Source: Paenibacillus polymyxa M1 (GTDB lineage: Bacteria; Bacillota; Bacilli; Paenibacillales; Paenibacillaceae). From it: a stretch of DNA of 64,000 nt. This document shows, one piece after another, positions 24,835 through 33,895 of this stretch. The notes under the pieces were generated by a model. It made no database searches. It saw only the letters and a program-made list of their open reading frames with translations, and was not told where the DNA came from. The stretch spans positions 688,501 through 752,500 of the forward strand of contig NC_017542.1 in NCBI RefSeq assembly GCF_000237325.1. Direction: 5' to 3'. How positions within the stretch are numbered: position 1 is the first letter of the stretch; every line of letters begins with the position of its first letter. The translations under genes and the position numbers were made by a program.

Positions 24835-25236
24835 GTGAATATTCCAGTGCAAATTGATGAGAATAGCGCGGAACCGCTGTATGCGCAGATTGAAAAGCAG
24901 CTTCGTTCACTCATAGTAACCGGACAAATTGCAGCGGGAACGCTGCTTCCCTCCATTCGTGAGTTTGCGGGGACGCTTCGTTGTAGTGTAATCACCGTCC
25001 GGCGGGTCTATCAGGATTTGGAGAACGAAGGCTTGCTACGTACCCGGCAGGGAACGGGCACCTTTGTCGCTCTGGTCGAGGATGATATGCGCTCAGGTTA
25101 CCGCCTTAAAGCGGTGACCGAGGCATTGGAAACGGCGATTGCCACAGGCATCGCTGTACAGATGACAGAGCAGGAATTATTGGAGCTTTTTGCAGAAATG
25201 GTGAAAAGAAGGTATGAAGTCCAGGTGAAGGAGTGA
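24835..25236 (+). CDS. GntR family regulator, YtrA subfamily
   Basis: A 133-residue protein with the GntR winged helix (AEPLYAQIEKQLRSLIVTGQ, LLPSIREFAGTLRCS, TVRRVYQDLENEGLL, RQGTGTFVA) and only a short C-terminal helix, which defines the YtrA type that typically represses its own ABC exporter operon. GTG start after a G-rich ribosome binding site. Its neighbours and the inverted repeat at 23958 support autoregulation; known inducers in this group include cell-wall antibiotics. Confidence 0.87.
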   Translation: MNIPVQIDENSAEPLYAQIEKQLRSLIVTGQIAAGTLLPSIREFAGTLRCSVITVRRVYQDLENEGLLRTRQGTGTFVALVEDDMRSGYRLKAVTEALETAIATGIAVQMTEQELLELFAEMVKRRYEVQVKE

Positions 25237-25241
25237 CAGCT

Positions 25242-26207
25242 GTGAACAATCATGTGGAAGTTCCTACGCAAATACAGAGGAAAGCACCAATTATTGAGAT
25301 GAGCCAGGTCTATAAAACCCGGGGTAACCGGAATATTGGGCCGATTAATTTAACGGTTGAACCAGGATATGTGGTCGCTTTGGCTGGACATAACGGATCA
25401 GGGAAAAGCACATTGATTCATTTGCTGACTCAGCTTGTTCATCCGGATTCCGGTGAGATTCGTTGGTTCGGCCAAGCATACCCCGACGGCATGCCGGCAG
25501 ATACACGACAATGGGTTGGATATATACCGGAGCAGCCGGTTCGCGAGGAGGATCGATTAACGGCAGAAGCAGCAGCGGCTTTTCGAGCATTGTGGTATCC
25601 CGGCTGGGATGAAACACGTTTTCAGCGTTTAATGGACCGCTTTCAGGTTCCATCACATACGAAATTATCGCGTATGTCCAAGGGACAGCGTCGGAAATTC
25701 GAACTGGCTGCTGCCTTGGCGCCACACCCTCGTGTGTTGCTGCTGGATGAGCCTTCATCAGGTTTAGATCCTTTTGCTTGGAAAATCATGCTAGATGAAC
25801 TGCGGGATTGTATGAAGAACGGCAAAACGACGATCATTATTGCTACCCATATCATGGACGAGATCAAGCGTTTGGCGGATTATATTGTCTTGATGCACGA
25901 TGGCAGGCTGCTTGGCAAACTGGAAAAAGACCATCTGCTCGAAAATGGCAAGGAAATGTGGTTTGAAGGTACACCAGAGGAGGCATCGGAGCTTCCGGGA
26001 GTTGTAGAGACGGAGAGTGATGGGAATTTACAGCGAATTATAACGCTGGCAGCCGGGGAGGCCAGTGCTATATTGGAACAAGCGGGGATTCGCCCCATCC
26101 GTGTGCGGCGTCTGGAACTGGATGATATTTTAGTATATTGGTCTGCAGGACAAATATCTGCGAATGCAGAGACATTTATGGAGAAGGAAGGGGTAAAACA
26201 ATCATGA
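25242..26207 (+). CDS. ABC transporter ATP-binding protein (YtrB-like)
   Basis: A nucleotide-binding subunit with Walker A GHNGSGKST, signature MSKGQRRK, Walker B VLLLDEPSSGLDP and switch His ATH. The last 80 residues form an accessory domain. GTG 25242 lies eight bases after AAGGAG; the frame also opens at a GTG overlapping the GntR stop. It is followed by a second ATPase with a 4-base overlap, so the operon may encode two different exporter modules or a heterodimeric ATPase. Confidence 0.87.
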   Translation: MNNHVEVPTQIQRKAPIIEMSQVYKTRGNRNIGPINLTVEPGYVVALAGHNGSGKSTLIHLLTQLVHPDSGEIRWFGQAYPDGMPADTRQWVGYIPEQPVREEDRLTAEAAAAFRALWYPGWDETRFQRLMDRFQVPSHTKLSRMSKGQRRKFELAAALAPHPRVLLLDEPSSGLDPFAWKIMLDELRDCMKNGKTTIIIATHIMDEIKRLADYIVLMHDGRLLGKLEKDHLLENGKEMWFEGTPEEASELPGVVETESDGNLQRIITLAAGEASAILEQAGIRPIRVRRLELDDILVYWSAGQISANAETFMEKEGVKQS

Positions 26208-27106
26208 GTATGCTGCAATTGGAAAAGGTCGTGAAGCAATATGGGAACCATACGGCGGTAAATGGAATATCGCTGAATGTGAACGGCGGCGAGATTTACG
26301 GACTGCTGGGAGGCAATGGAGCAGGCAAAACGACAACGATGCGCATGGTGCTCGGTCTGATTTACCCTGACGGGGGAAGCATCCAATATGAGGGCAAGCC
26401 CTACAGCAAGGAGCTTCAGCGGACAATGGGCTATTTGCCCGAAGAGCGTGGGTTGTACCCCAAGGTGAAGGTGAGCGAGCAAATTAACTATTTGGGCAGG
26501 CTGCGCGGAATGTCGGCCAAGGAGGCAGACAAAAGTCTACGCTACTGGCTGGAGCGCTTTGGAGTGCCGGAATATTATGACAAGCGGATTGAGGAGCTAT
26601 CCAAGGGAAATCAGCAAAAAATGGGTTTTATTGCCGCGGTTGTGCATCGCCCAACGCTGCTCATTTTGGATGAGGCCTTCAGTGGACTAGACCCGGTGAA
26701 CGTCGAATTGCTTAAGGATACGGTGAAGGAATTACGGGATGATGGGGCTGCGATTTTATTCTCAACCCACCGTATGGAGCATGTGGAGGAACTGTGCCGA
26801 CATATTACGATTTTGCATCGCTCAAATACTGTGGTGCAAGGAAGTGTGCAAGAGATTAAAGGCCGCTATCCACGTGAAAAAGTTCGTCTCATCACTACGG
26901 GTGAAGTGAGCGGGCTGGAACAGCTGCCAGGCGTACGCAGCATAGAGAATATGGATCGTGGCTGGATGCTGCATATTGAGCAGCCGGCTGCGGCGAAGTT
27001 AATTTTGCAAACAGCGTTGGGGCAAACGGATGTGGAGCATTTTGAGATCAAGGAACCTACGCTCAACGAAATTTTCATAAGAGAGGTGGGGGATTCCCAT
27101 GAATAG
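26204..27106 (+). CDS. ABC transporter ATP-binding protein (NatA-like)
   Basis: A 300-residue ABC ATPase with Walker A GGNGAGKTTT, signature LSKGNQQKMG, Walker B LLILDEAFSGLDP and a C-terminal domain of the NatA/DrrA type. The ATG overlaps the upstream stop (ATGA), and the product precedes a NatB-like permease, so both probably form one Na+ or drug exporter. Confidence 0.88.
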   Translation: MSMLQLEKVVKQYGNHTAVNGISLNVNGGEIYGLLGGNGAGKTTTMRMVLGLIYPDGGSIQYEGKPYSKELQRTMGYLPEERGLYPKVKVSEQINYLGRLRGMSAKEADKSLRYWLERFGVPEYYDKRIEELSKGNQQKMGFIAAVVHRPTLLILDEAFSGLDPVNVELLKDTVKELRDDGAAILFSTHRMEHVEELCRHITILHRSNTVVQGSVQEIKGRYPREKVRLITTGEVSGLEQLPGVRSIENMDRGWMLHIEQPAAAKLILQTALGQTDVEHFEIKEPTLNEIFIREVGDSHE

Positions 27107-28418
27107 ACTAGGTACGGTGATCGGTTTTACGTTTCGTCAGAAGGCGAGGACCAAATCTTTTATCATTACGACACTGGTACTGGCCTTGCTTATTACGGTT
27201 GGCATGAATCTGCCATATTTGATTTCTTTGTTTAAAGGAGAAGGGGCCGGAGGTTCCGGTACAACGGCAGCTGAGCATCAACGCTTGGGGCTGATTGCCG
27301 GGAGCCAGACAGAAGTGGCGAATCAGCTGGAGCAGTTTACCAAGGAGCAGTCCAACCCGGCAGCCATCTGGGTACGTTATGACAGCGTACAAGCGCCAGC
27401 AATGCAGCAAGCCTTGAAAAATGGGAAGCTGAAAGGTTACGTGCGGTTTACGGAGCCTGCCGCCAAGGGAGACACATTTCCCAAAGTGGAGTACGTCTCT
27501 GTAGAAAAAGAGCCATCTCCGGCTGTAATCACATTGGTGCAAACGGGACTTCAGGAAGCAAAGGTCAAGGCTATTATGGGCAATAAATCGTTGACCAGCG
27601 ATCAAATTCGTGAAATCAGTACACCTGTAATGGTGGATAGCAAAGAAGTAGACAGTCCATCTGAACCAGGGGGAGCTGTAGGGACAGAGGAAAAAGAAAC
27701 CTCAATGATTAACTATGGTTTGGTCTATGTATTGATGATATTATTCTTCACCTCTTCCATGATGACAGGGAATATGATTGCTGCAGAAGTAACATCGGAA
27801 AAAAGCTCACGGATCATGGAGATTCTCATCACAAGTGTTTCGCCGTTGACCCAAATGTTTGGGAAAATTATCGGCATCTTCCTGGTTGGTCTGCTGCAAA
27901 TTGCTGTTTTTGCAGCCGTTGTGTGTGCCAATCTTATGCTGCCGCATAATAATGTGATCCTTAGCTCTGCCGGGCTGGATCTGTCGCAACTGAATATCGC
28001 GGTGCTAGGATATGGTCTCATATTTTACATCCTTGGCTACTTTCTATATGCAGTACTGTTCGCTGCGGTGGGCTCCATTGTTAGCCGTACCGAGGAGTTG
28101 GGGCAGGCCATTATGCCAATTACCGTGCTGTCACTGGCAGCCTTTTATATCGGTATCTTCAATATCGCCGCACCTGATACGATTTTCGTTAAGGTGGCTG
28201 GGTACATTCCGTTCTTTTCTCCTACCGTTATGCTGTTGCGGATTGGTCTGGAACGGGCGAGCTTGCTGGAAATCTGGCTGTCACTTGCCATTCTGGTCGC
28301 CTCCATTTTGTTGTTCGGTTGGTTGGCCGCCAAGATCTATCGTACGGGTGTCTTAATGTACGGGAAACGACCTTCATTCAAAGAGCTAAGAAAAGCAATG
28401 AAGGCTTATAAGATTTAA
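27099..28418 (+). CDS. ABC transporter permease (NatB-like)
   Basis: A 439-residue ABC2-type permease: one N-terminal membrane helix (TKSFIITTLVLALLITVGM), a large extracytoplasmic domain (about 50-205) and five or six further helices from about residue 210 (YGLVYVLMILFFTSSMMTG, EVTSEKSSRIMEILITSVSP). The EKSSRIMEILITS sequence is characteristic of NatB-like exporters. Its start overlaps the preceding ATPase by eight bases. A terminator follows the operon. Confidence 0.87.
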   Translation: MNRLGTVIGFTFRQKARTKSFIITTLVLALLITVGMNLPYLISLFKGEGAGGSGTTAAEHQRLGLIAGSQTEVANQLEQFTKEQSNPAAIWVRYDSVQAPAMQQALKNGKLKGYVRFTEPAAKGDTFPKVEYVSVEKEPSPAVITLVQTGLQEAKVKAIMGNKSLTSDQIREISTPVMVDSKEVDSPSEPGGAVGTEEKETSMINYGLVYVLMILFFTSSMMTGNMIAAEVTSEKSSRIMEILITSVSPLTQMFGKIIGIFLVGLLQIAVFAAVVCANLMLPHNNVILSSAGLDLSQLNIAVLGYGLIFYILGYFLYAVLFAAVGSIVSRTEELGQAIMPITVLSLAAFYIGIFNIAAPDTIFVKVAGYIPFFSPTVMLLRIGLERASLLEIWLSLAILVASILLFGWLAAKIYRTGVLMYGKRPSFKELRKAMKAYKI

Positions 28419-28514
28419 TGGATTTAGGAGAACATTGTGAGTAACCATTATAGTTGAGACAAATGTAATTAATAAATGAGATTTTTTTCAATATATGTTT
28501 GAGACAAAGTGGGG

Positions 28515-28553
28515 GCCTTGATTCATCAGAAGTACCGATGGATCAAGGCTTTT
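28515..28553 (+). terminator. Terminator of the ABC exporter operon
   Basis: GCCTTGATTCATC / GATGGATCAAGGC stem with a nine-base loop, then TTTT. Confidence 0.7.
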
Positions 28554-28634
28554 CCACTTTATATGGTGATGATTAATAATTGGTGATGTTTTGAGAGGAG
28601 AAGTTAGACTTATCATTAAATAAATCAATAAAGC

Positions 28635-29216
28635 TTATGACTGAGACAAGATTCCTTTAACAAACAATGAGACACTGTGCTTGTAGAACTCTTCCTCGGT
28701 GACGAGTTGGGACTGATATTGCCGGTGAATCAGCTCGCTCATCTGAAATCCGTAGCACATCGAGAGGAAAGTCATGGCGGCAAGACGCTCATCCTGTCTG
28801 GCTATAACTTTTTTCTTCTGCAGGCGTTCAAAATATTCAACCAGCAAGGAGTGCAGCTTCACCGGCGGATCGGCCAGCACTCTGTCCAATTCGGGAAGCA
28901 TTCCTTTGTCACGGATGCCAATCAAAATGATGTCCGCATTTTTATGGAAAAACAAACGGTACTGCTGACTTACATTCAGCAGATCTACTTCTGGATTATC
29001 GGTCGCATCCTCTTTTAACAGCTTCTCAAATTGCGGGATATCCGAATGTCTTTCAATGATGGCTTCCAATATGCCTTGCTTGCTTCCAAATTGCCGGAAA
29101 ATCGTAGATTCATTGACTTTAGCTTCCGTTGCAATGGCTTTGGTGCTTACTCCCCGATAGCCCTTCTTTTTGATGAGCCGTGTTGCGGCTTCAATGATTC
29201 TGTCTGAAGTTTGCAT
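28635..29216 (-). CDS. TetR/AcrR family regulator
   Basis: A 193-residue TetR protein with the N-terminal helix-turn-helix (DRIIEAATRLIKKKGYRGVS, STKAIATEAKVNESTIFRQFGSK) and a helical ligand domain. AAAGGAG precedes the ATG. It lies just downstream of, and on the same strand as, the fumarylacetoacetase-family gene; the palindrome at 30388 between that gene and the metallo-beta-lactamase gene is a good candidate target. Confidence 0.86.
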   Translation of the reverse strand: MQTSDRIIEAATRLIKKKGYRGVSTKAIATEAKVNESTIFRQFGSKQGILEAIIERHSDIPQFEKLLKEDATDNPEVDLLNVSQQYRLFFHKNADIILIGIRDKGMLPELDRVLADPPVKLHSLLVEYFERLQKKKVIARQDERLAAMTFLSMCYGFQMSELIHRQYQSQLVTEEEFYKHSVSLFVKGILSQS

Positions 29217-29309
29217 TGCATTTCTCCTTTTACATATGTTAAACCTATTCTACTACAAGATTTTGCATATGCAGCAGGGTCGGGGTTCATCATTTTCATA
29301 AACGTTTAT

Positions 29310-30320
29310 TTAAGGCAAATCACTTCTTTTTTCCCAGCGGCTTGGTTCAGTAATCTTGACATGATCAGGCACAAATTGCGTGAGCGAGCCTAATTTATCA
29401 AATGTAATCTGGATTCGGTCAGAGGGCAACAGCCATTGTTCGGTCTCGATTGCGCAGCAATCCGGTATCGTCCCCATTCCTATAATCGTGCCCGGGAGCG
29501 GCGTGAAAACTTTGAGAATCTCCTCCATCACTTTTGCAGGGTGTACAGAATACTCGGATGTGCTTCCCTTCCAGTGCAGTCTCTCCCCGATCCGTACATC
29601 CACATCCAGTGCCAGCGGGTTGCCGATTTCATCCGGCGTAGCCAGAAATGGTCCTATTCCTTTGCTGCGATCAAAATCTTTGCAGCGCGTCGGTCCAGTC
29701 AGCGCCAGGAAATCAGGCCACTGCACATCGCGAACAGTACTGTCGTTAAAAATAACATAACCTGCAATGCAGTTCCCCTTCCCCGTAACAAAGGCCAGCT
29801 CCGGCTCGATATCCAGGTAGGAAGAGTACGAAGGCCAATGTATCGTATCCCCATCGCCAATTAATGCATTATGGTTACACTTGTAATAACTGAAAATTAC
29901 TTTATTCGGATCTTTCTGGAATTTTTCAGCAATTTTTCGTTTAAGTTCTTCTCTTTCCGGTCCTGTGTATTCTCTTTGCAGCAGATTTACGCCAGCATTT
30001 CTCAGATGTCTTGGCGTCAGCCCGAAATCGATAAGCGCAGCCGGATGCGGAACCGGCGGCAGCAATTTTACCGCTCCAATCGGGCAGACTTCATTTTCAT
30101 TGAATTGATGCGACAGTTCGACAGCATATTGCATCAATTCCTTAGCGGCATCATAACTTGCTGGCAAATAATGAAGATAGCTGTCCATACTTTCAAGACT
30201 GTCAACGAATGTCCCCTGCTTTTTCATAATTGCGGCAAAAGACAGGACAAATTTATCGTTAATTACAAACCCAAACAAAGGTTCCTGAGATGTCTTGGTT
30301 TGAAAGGTTACTAGCTTCAT
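29310..30320 (-). CDS. Fumarylacetoacetate hydrolase family protein
   Basis: A 336-residue FAH-fold protein with the metal-binding stretch LDIEPELAFVTGKG (acidic ligands E and E), IGDGDTIHWPS, the KGIGPFLATPDEIGNP loop and IIGMGTIPDCCAIETE. FAH-family enzymes are metal-dependent C-C bond hydrolases or decarboxylases in aromatic and keto-acid degradation. GGAGG precedes the ATG. It is divergent from the metallo-beta-lactamase gene, with which it may act in one catabolic pathway. Confidence 0.85.
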   Translation of the reverse strand: MKLVTFQTKTSQEPLFGFVINDKFVLSFAAIMKKQGTFVDSLESMDSYLHYLPASYDAAKELMQYAVELSHQFNENEVCPIGAVKLLPPVPHPAALIDFGLTPRHLRNAGVNLLQREYTGPEREELKRKIAEKFQKDPNKVIFSYYKCNHNALIGDGDTIHWPSYSSYLDIEPELAFVTGKGNCIAGYVIFNDSTVRDVQWPDFLALTGPTRCKDFDRSKGIGPFLATPDEIGNPLALDVDVRIGERLHWKGSTSEYSVHPAKVMEEILKVFTPLPGTIIGMGTIPDCCAIETEQWLLPSDRIQITFDKLGSLTQFVPDHVKITEPSRWEKRSDLP

Positions 30321-30387
30321 GTTGCAGCGCCTCCATCCATGTTGTTTGATGTTGTTCTGTTACTATCATATTGCATAAAACAAATGA

Positions 30388-30407
30388 ATGCAAGTGCTTG
30401 CTTGCAT
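30388..30407. promoter_or_regulatory. Palindromic operator, probable TetR site
   Basis: ATGCAAG and CTTGCAT separated by TGCTTG form an inverted repeat in the 165-base divergent region between the FAH and metallo-beta-lactamase genes. Confidence 0.5.
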
Positions 30408-30485
30408 CTATGTTTTCGATTCTCTATACTAAAGACATAATCAGTGTGCTTTACCCCAAAAACATGTACGCAAAGGAGAATTTTC

Positions 30486-31508
30486 ATGAAGTATGGACGT
30501 ATTATCCAAAAACCTCGCGTTAAATTTTTTGAAGTCGCAAATGGCGTCTTTGCCGGTATTTCGCCGTATCGCGGCATCAGTTGGGCCAATGCCGGGTTCG
30601 TCAACAAGGGCGGAGGGCTGGTGTATGACACATTCTTCGATTTGTTCCATGCGCGGGAAATGCGGGAGGCTTTTAAGGAAGTAAGCAACGGCGGCTCTCC
30701 CGCATATGTGGTGAATTCGCACTATAACAGTGACCATGCTTGGGGAAACAAAGTGTTTGAAGATGCTTGCATTATTATGCACAAGGAAGCGTCCAGAGAG
30801 CGTCTCACCGAAAATATCGCCTGGATGGATAGCGTCATCAGAAGAGGAAAGAATTCTCCGGAATCGACTTCGGGCGAGCGGTTTTTTGCAGCGGAATTTG
30901 AAGGATTCGACCTGGAAGGCGTAGAATGGGTGCTCCCGAATATTGAGATAAAGGACGATATCAACATCCGTCTTGGCGATATGGAAGTTATGATTTACAA
31001 CGTAGCTCCGGCCCACTCTGACAGTGACTTGCTGCTGTGGATGCCAAAAGAAAAGGTGCTGTTCGCCGGCGATGTTGTGTTTAACGGTTGTACGGCATAC
31101 AGCGAAGAGGGAACCCTCAATTGGGTTAAAGTGCTTGATCGCATTATTGATGAAATTAAACCCGAAATCGTTGTTCCAGGACATGGCGCCATCTGCGGCC
31201 TGGATTTCGTGAAGGAGCAAAGACACTACCTCCTGAACCTGATTAGCGAGTTTAACAAGCATTACAATGACGAAATTGATACCTTGTCCCTGACCAAGCA
31301 AATTGATATTTCCCGCTTCCTTCATTGGATTCAGCCAGAACGGTTGTATGTTACAGTGGATATCCTATTGAAAAGCAAACGAGGGTTACCACCCCTTCCA
31401 ATTTGGAACGAGGTGCCTGCTAAGCTGGAAGACATGAAAGCTTTTTTGGCCGGAAAATATGGCGATCAGATCAAGCCATGGGACCCTATGTGTGTTTGGC
31501 AAGAATAG
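30486..31508 (+). CDS. MBL-fold metallo-hydrolase
   Basis: A 340-residue metallo-beta-lactamase-fold protein. The first metal motif is NSHYNSDHAWGN (HxNxDH), a second ligand is the His of VAPAHSDSDLLLW, and FAGDVVFNG plus VVPGHGAI supply the remaining ligands. ATG 30486 follows AAAGGAG; the frame opens 14 codons earlier. It is divergent from the FAH gene. Hydrolysis of a lactone or thioester in the same pathway is plausible but unproved. Confidence 0.87.
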   Translation: MKYGRIIQKPRVKFFEVANGVFAGISPYRGISWANAGFVNKGGGLVYDTFFDLFHAREMREAFKEVSNGGSPAYVVNSHYNSDHAWGNKVFEDACIIMHKEASRERLTENIAWMDSVIRRGKNSPESTSGERFFAAEFEGFDLEGVEWVLPNIEIKDDINIRLGDMEVMIYNVAPAHSDSDLLLWMPKEKVLFAGDVVFNGCTAYSEEGTLNWVKVLDRIIDEIKPEIVVPGHGAICGLDFVKEQRHYLLNLISEFNKHYNDEIDTLSLTKQIDISRFLHWIQPERLYVTVDILLKSKRGLPPLPIWNEVPAKLEDMKAFLAGKYGDQIKPWDPMCVWQE

Positions 31509-32099
31509 CAAGCTGAAGTTAGCGTACGAAAAACAAAAAACGGCCTTGTCGCAAACGATGAACTGTGACCCCAATTGAGGACACTTTGAATAAAGCCCGC
31601 TTAGGCAGCCAATAGAGAGATTCGTCATTAATTACCTCCAGGGAACAGTCGGATAATAATTTTTTTTAGTGAATTATCTTGTTGACCATTCCACGGGCAA
31701 ATTTATCAAAGGCTACACTATGTTAACCCTAGGTTGGTCGGACGGGTTTAGCTTTGCTCCACTTGATTTTGTTATGCTCTCTTCCGCCAAAATCACCAAT
31801 CGGTTGTGAAGAATTAGCATCTACGACTTCTTTATATACATTTCCAAAAAAAGACACCGTAAATAATGCTGTAAATAAAAGCGATATGATAAAAATATAT
31901 GATTATAGAATGGTCGGAGGTACGGGGCGGTCTTATTATGATACTATCTTTCAAGCCCCAAAACAGTGGATTTGTCCATCGTCGTTTGAACGCTGGAGGA
32001 ACTCCTGCACCTTAACCTCAACTGGGGAGGTAGGAGACGTGGAGGTTCCGAAACCGGTTCTCTATGCTGTCGGATTCGGGAAGAGGCCGAAAGAATGAT
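31509..32099. other. Gene-poor scar region
   Basis: About 590 bases. A half-hairpin (AAAAAACGGCCTTGTCGC near 31536) looks like the truncated terminator of the MBL gene. A 114-codon frame at 31754-32098 ends at the terminator below, but it has no ribosome binding site or recognisable motif and is not called. Overall the segment looks like joined fragments. Confidence 0.4.
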
Positions 32100-32136
32100 A
32101 AAACGCTAATGACTGCTGTTGTCAGTAGCGTTTTTT
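32100..32136 (+). terminator. Rho-independent terminator next to the intron fragment
   Basis: AAAACGCTAATGAC / GTCAGTAGCGTTTT stem with a seven-base loop, then a T run ending at 32136; the intron-like sequence begins about four bases later. Confidence 0.7.
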
Positions 32137-32139
32137 ATA

Positions 32140-32470
32140 GTACGCTCAGCATGGCGTCATCTCTAGGGTGAGAGTCCCGAACGTAGGCTGGCTAACGCTA
32201 CCGTTACCAAGAGCAAGGGTGTTCAAGGGTGTTCATCGCGAGGTGGAATCTGGAGGAAGCTGGAGGCAAATGCACGAGCCAAGGTACACGAACTGGATTT
32301 GAGGCAGGGATCACAGATGAGTCACTTATGCATAACGAAATCCGAAGTCGCCAAGGGCATCCCTGTAGACTCCAGTGGTTGCGGGCAGAAAAATGGCGCT
32401 CTTATCTGGGGAGGCGTGCGAGTACAGGGGCTTGCCGCCCGTTTCTACTCAATCTGGGGTTATATCTAGA
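32140..32470 (+). mobile_element. Group II intron, 5' (domain I) fragment
   Basis: From GTACG (compare the intron 5' consensus GTGYG) the sequence runs through segments familiar from domain I of bacterial group II introns: CTAGGGTGAGAGTCCCGAA, GGCTGGCTAACGCTACC, CCAAGAGCAAGGGTG, GAGGTGGAATCTGGAGGAAG, and CTTATCTGGGGAGGCGTGCG. No reverse transcriptase/maturase ORF and no domain V-VI hairpin follow, so it is a 5' remnant. Identification is from recalled intron sequence, not a covariance search; the class is not assigned. Confidence 0.6.
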
Positions 32471-32529
32471 ATAAATGAGGAGTGTTGTTTTCATCAGAAG
32501 TACAGCAGAAGCATTGCAGGTCTTTTGAA

Positions 32530-33033
32530 ACGACGGTTCAACGGTATTTAGTTGAACTAGAAAACATCAATATGGAGCAACTACATGCAAAACCGTATGA
32601 GAAAGAAGGTCGATTGGGCAAATGTATATGTATTTGATACAATTCATTCATTTGCGTAATGTTGACCAAAGTTTGGCCGGAAGCGAAGCCGCATTGGGGA
32701 TCATGGGAGAAAAAACAGAGAGTGGTAAGGCAAGGCAGTGTCTGAGCTTGGAAGTTTTCCACCCATTCGGATACGGGTCCCGGATTCGCCGCAGTACACA
32801 CCGCAGCAGCCGAAGAGTAAGGAGCAGTTTATAGAAGGACTTCGTGGTGTAGTGGAACGGATGAAACGTACTGAAACACCTTGCGTCAGGCACCAGGATT
32901 TGAATAAAATCCTTCATCCCGGTTTCGATGCATTTAATGCTACAGAGTGGTTTTTACTAGTTAAAATGCAATACAGCATCATCTATTGCAGCTAGGGCGT
33001 TTGCAACATTTTTTAGAAAATAACGATGTATAA
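32530..33033 (+). pseudogene. Decayed DinB/DUF1569-like gene
   Basis: Reading frames that switch several times spell LTKVWPEAKPHWGSWEKKQ, then SKEQFIEGLRGVVERMKR, HPGFDAFNATEWFLLVKMQY and, after a frameshift near 32975, QHHLLQLGRLQHFLENNDV with a stop at 33033. The pattern (helix, EWF..VKM, QHHxxQLxRL) fits the C-terminal part of DinB-like four-helix bundle proteins. At least two frameshifts break it. Confidence 0.45.
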
Positions 33034-33329
33034 ATTGCCAAGTAGAAGTGGTGTAACGATGTTAAATGTAAAAAAACAGCAGCAAAGTCGCGGCTGGAAT
33101 GGCGTTGTATCTGCTTTGAATGTTCTATATGTTGGGTTCGCACAGCTCTGTCATGGCAAAGCCCCGCCCGAAGTGATTCTTCTAAATTCATATTTTTTAC
33201 AAGAAAGCAATTCTAAAACCATGATAACATTGTCACGCTGAAAGTCGCTATTTTAAGTTGAAATTAAACATTGAAAAAGCTTGTCGCTTGCAAGCTTTTT
33301 TTGATGTCTTTTGAGCTAATAAAGATAAT
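33034..33329. other. Non-coding spacer
   Basis: No supported gene; a 70-codon frame at 33026-33241 lacks motif and ribosome binding site. The terminator at 33274-33301 lies here. Confidence 0.4.
33274..33301 (+). terminator. Short terminator hairpin
   Basis: AAAAAGCTTG / CAAGCTTTTT stem with a seven-base loop and T run. Confidence 0.6.
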
Positions 33330-33776
33330 ATGAAACCTATACAAGGTGAATGTATACTTATGCATTACAATAATGAGGATATGCTCATTAATTATGATTT
33401 TTATGGCTTACATGAGTTGGATAGCGATAATTTTCTCACTAATTATGACACCGCACAATTGCATAACAAGTCAAAATCTTTTGAATCTTTTCCTGTTGGG
33501 GAAATCCGAGCAAATGCGTTAAACCAAAGACTTGATCGGTGTAACCGGCTGTTCCGTATAATGCACCTCGATGGCCAAGTCCGTTTCATGGTGGAGCAAA
33601 CCGTCGATGACGTGTACGGCATCCCAAGTGTTCGTATTGATGACTTTCGTGTAGAAAGAGGAGAATTGGTCGCTCACGAACCGATAAATCGTAGCTCCTT
33701 TTCCCGTCCCGTAATGGGGATTCGCATCTACGTGAAGCGTCGAAACTCCAATCTGGACGGTAATTCTATAATTTAA
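33330..33776 (+). CDS. Hypothetical protein (148 aa), uncertain
   Basis: An uninterrupted frame without a strong ribosome binding site; an alternative ATG lies ten codons in. The product is soluble and charged; the stretch FRIMHLDGQVRFMVEQTVDDVYGIPSV looks like real protein, but no family was recognised. It ends four bases before a long terminator hairpin, which supports a real transcript end. It may be a fragment of a larger gene. Confidence 0.4.
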   Translation: MKPIQGECILMHYNNEDMLINYDFYGLHELDSDNFLTNYDTAQLHNKSKSFESFPVGEIRANALNQRLDRCNRLFRIMHLDGQVRFMVEQTVDDVYGIPSVRIDDFRVERGELVAHEPINRSSFSRPVMGIRIYVKRRNSNLDGNSII

Positions 33777-33780
33777 ATTA

Positions 33781-33831
33781 TTTTACATACACAAAGAGCA
33801 GCCTGTTTAGTTGCTCTTTGTGTATGTAAAA
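33781..33831. terminator. Long bidirectional terminator
   Basis: Perfect 20-bp inverted repeat (33781-33800 with 33812-33831) flanked by TTTT/AAAA ends, between two convergent genes. Confidence 0.75.
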
Positions 33832-33895
33832 CATATTGAGTTTTCATCAATTGAATCTCCTAATTAGAGAATATGACTGTCCCATTTTTTGTAGA

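Noticed and set aside
30441..31325. Long minus-strand ORF (294 codons) opposite the MBL gene
   Set aside because: It is antisense to a gene with full metallo-beta-lactamase motifs, has no family motif or ribosome binding site, and its amino acid text looks random.
31754..32098. 114-codon ORF before the intron fragment
   Set aside because: No ribosome binding site, no motif, and it lies among fragments. The coincidence of its stop with the terminator is noted but is not enough to call a gene.
33026..33241. 70-codon ORF
   Set aside because: No ribosome binding site and no protein-like pattern; it overlaps the end of the decayed DinB-like gene.
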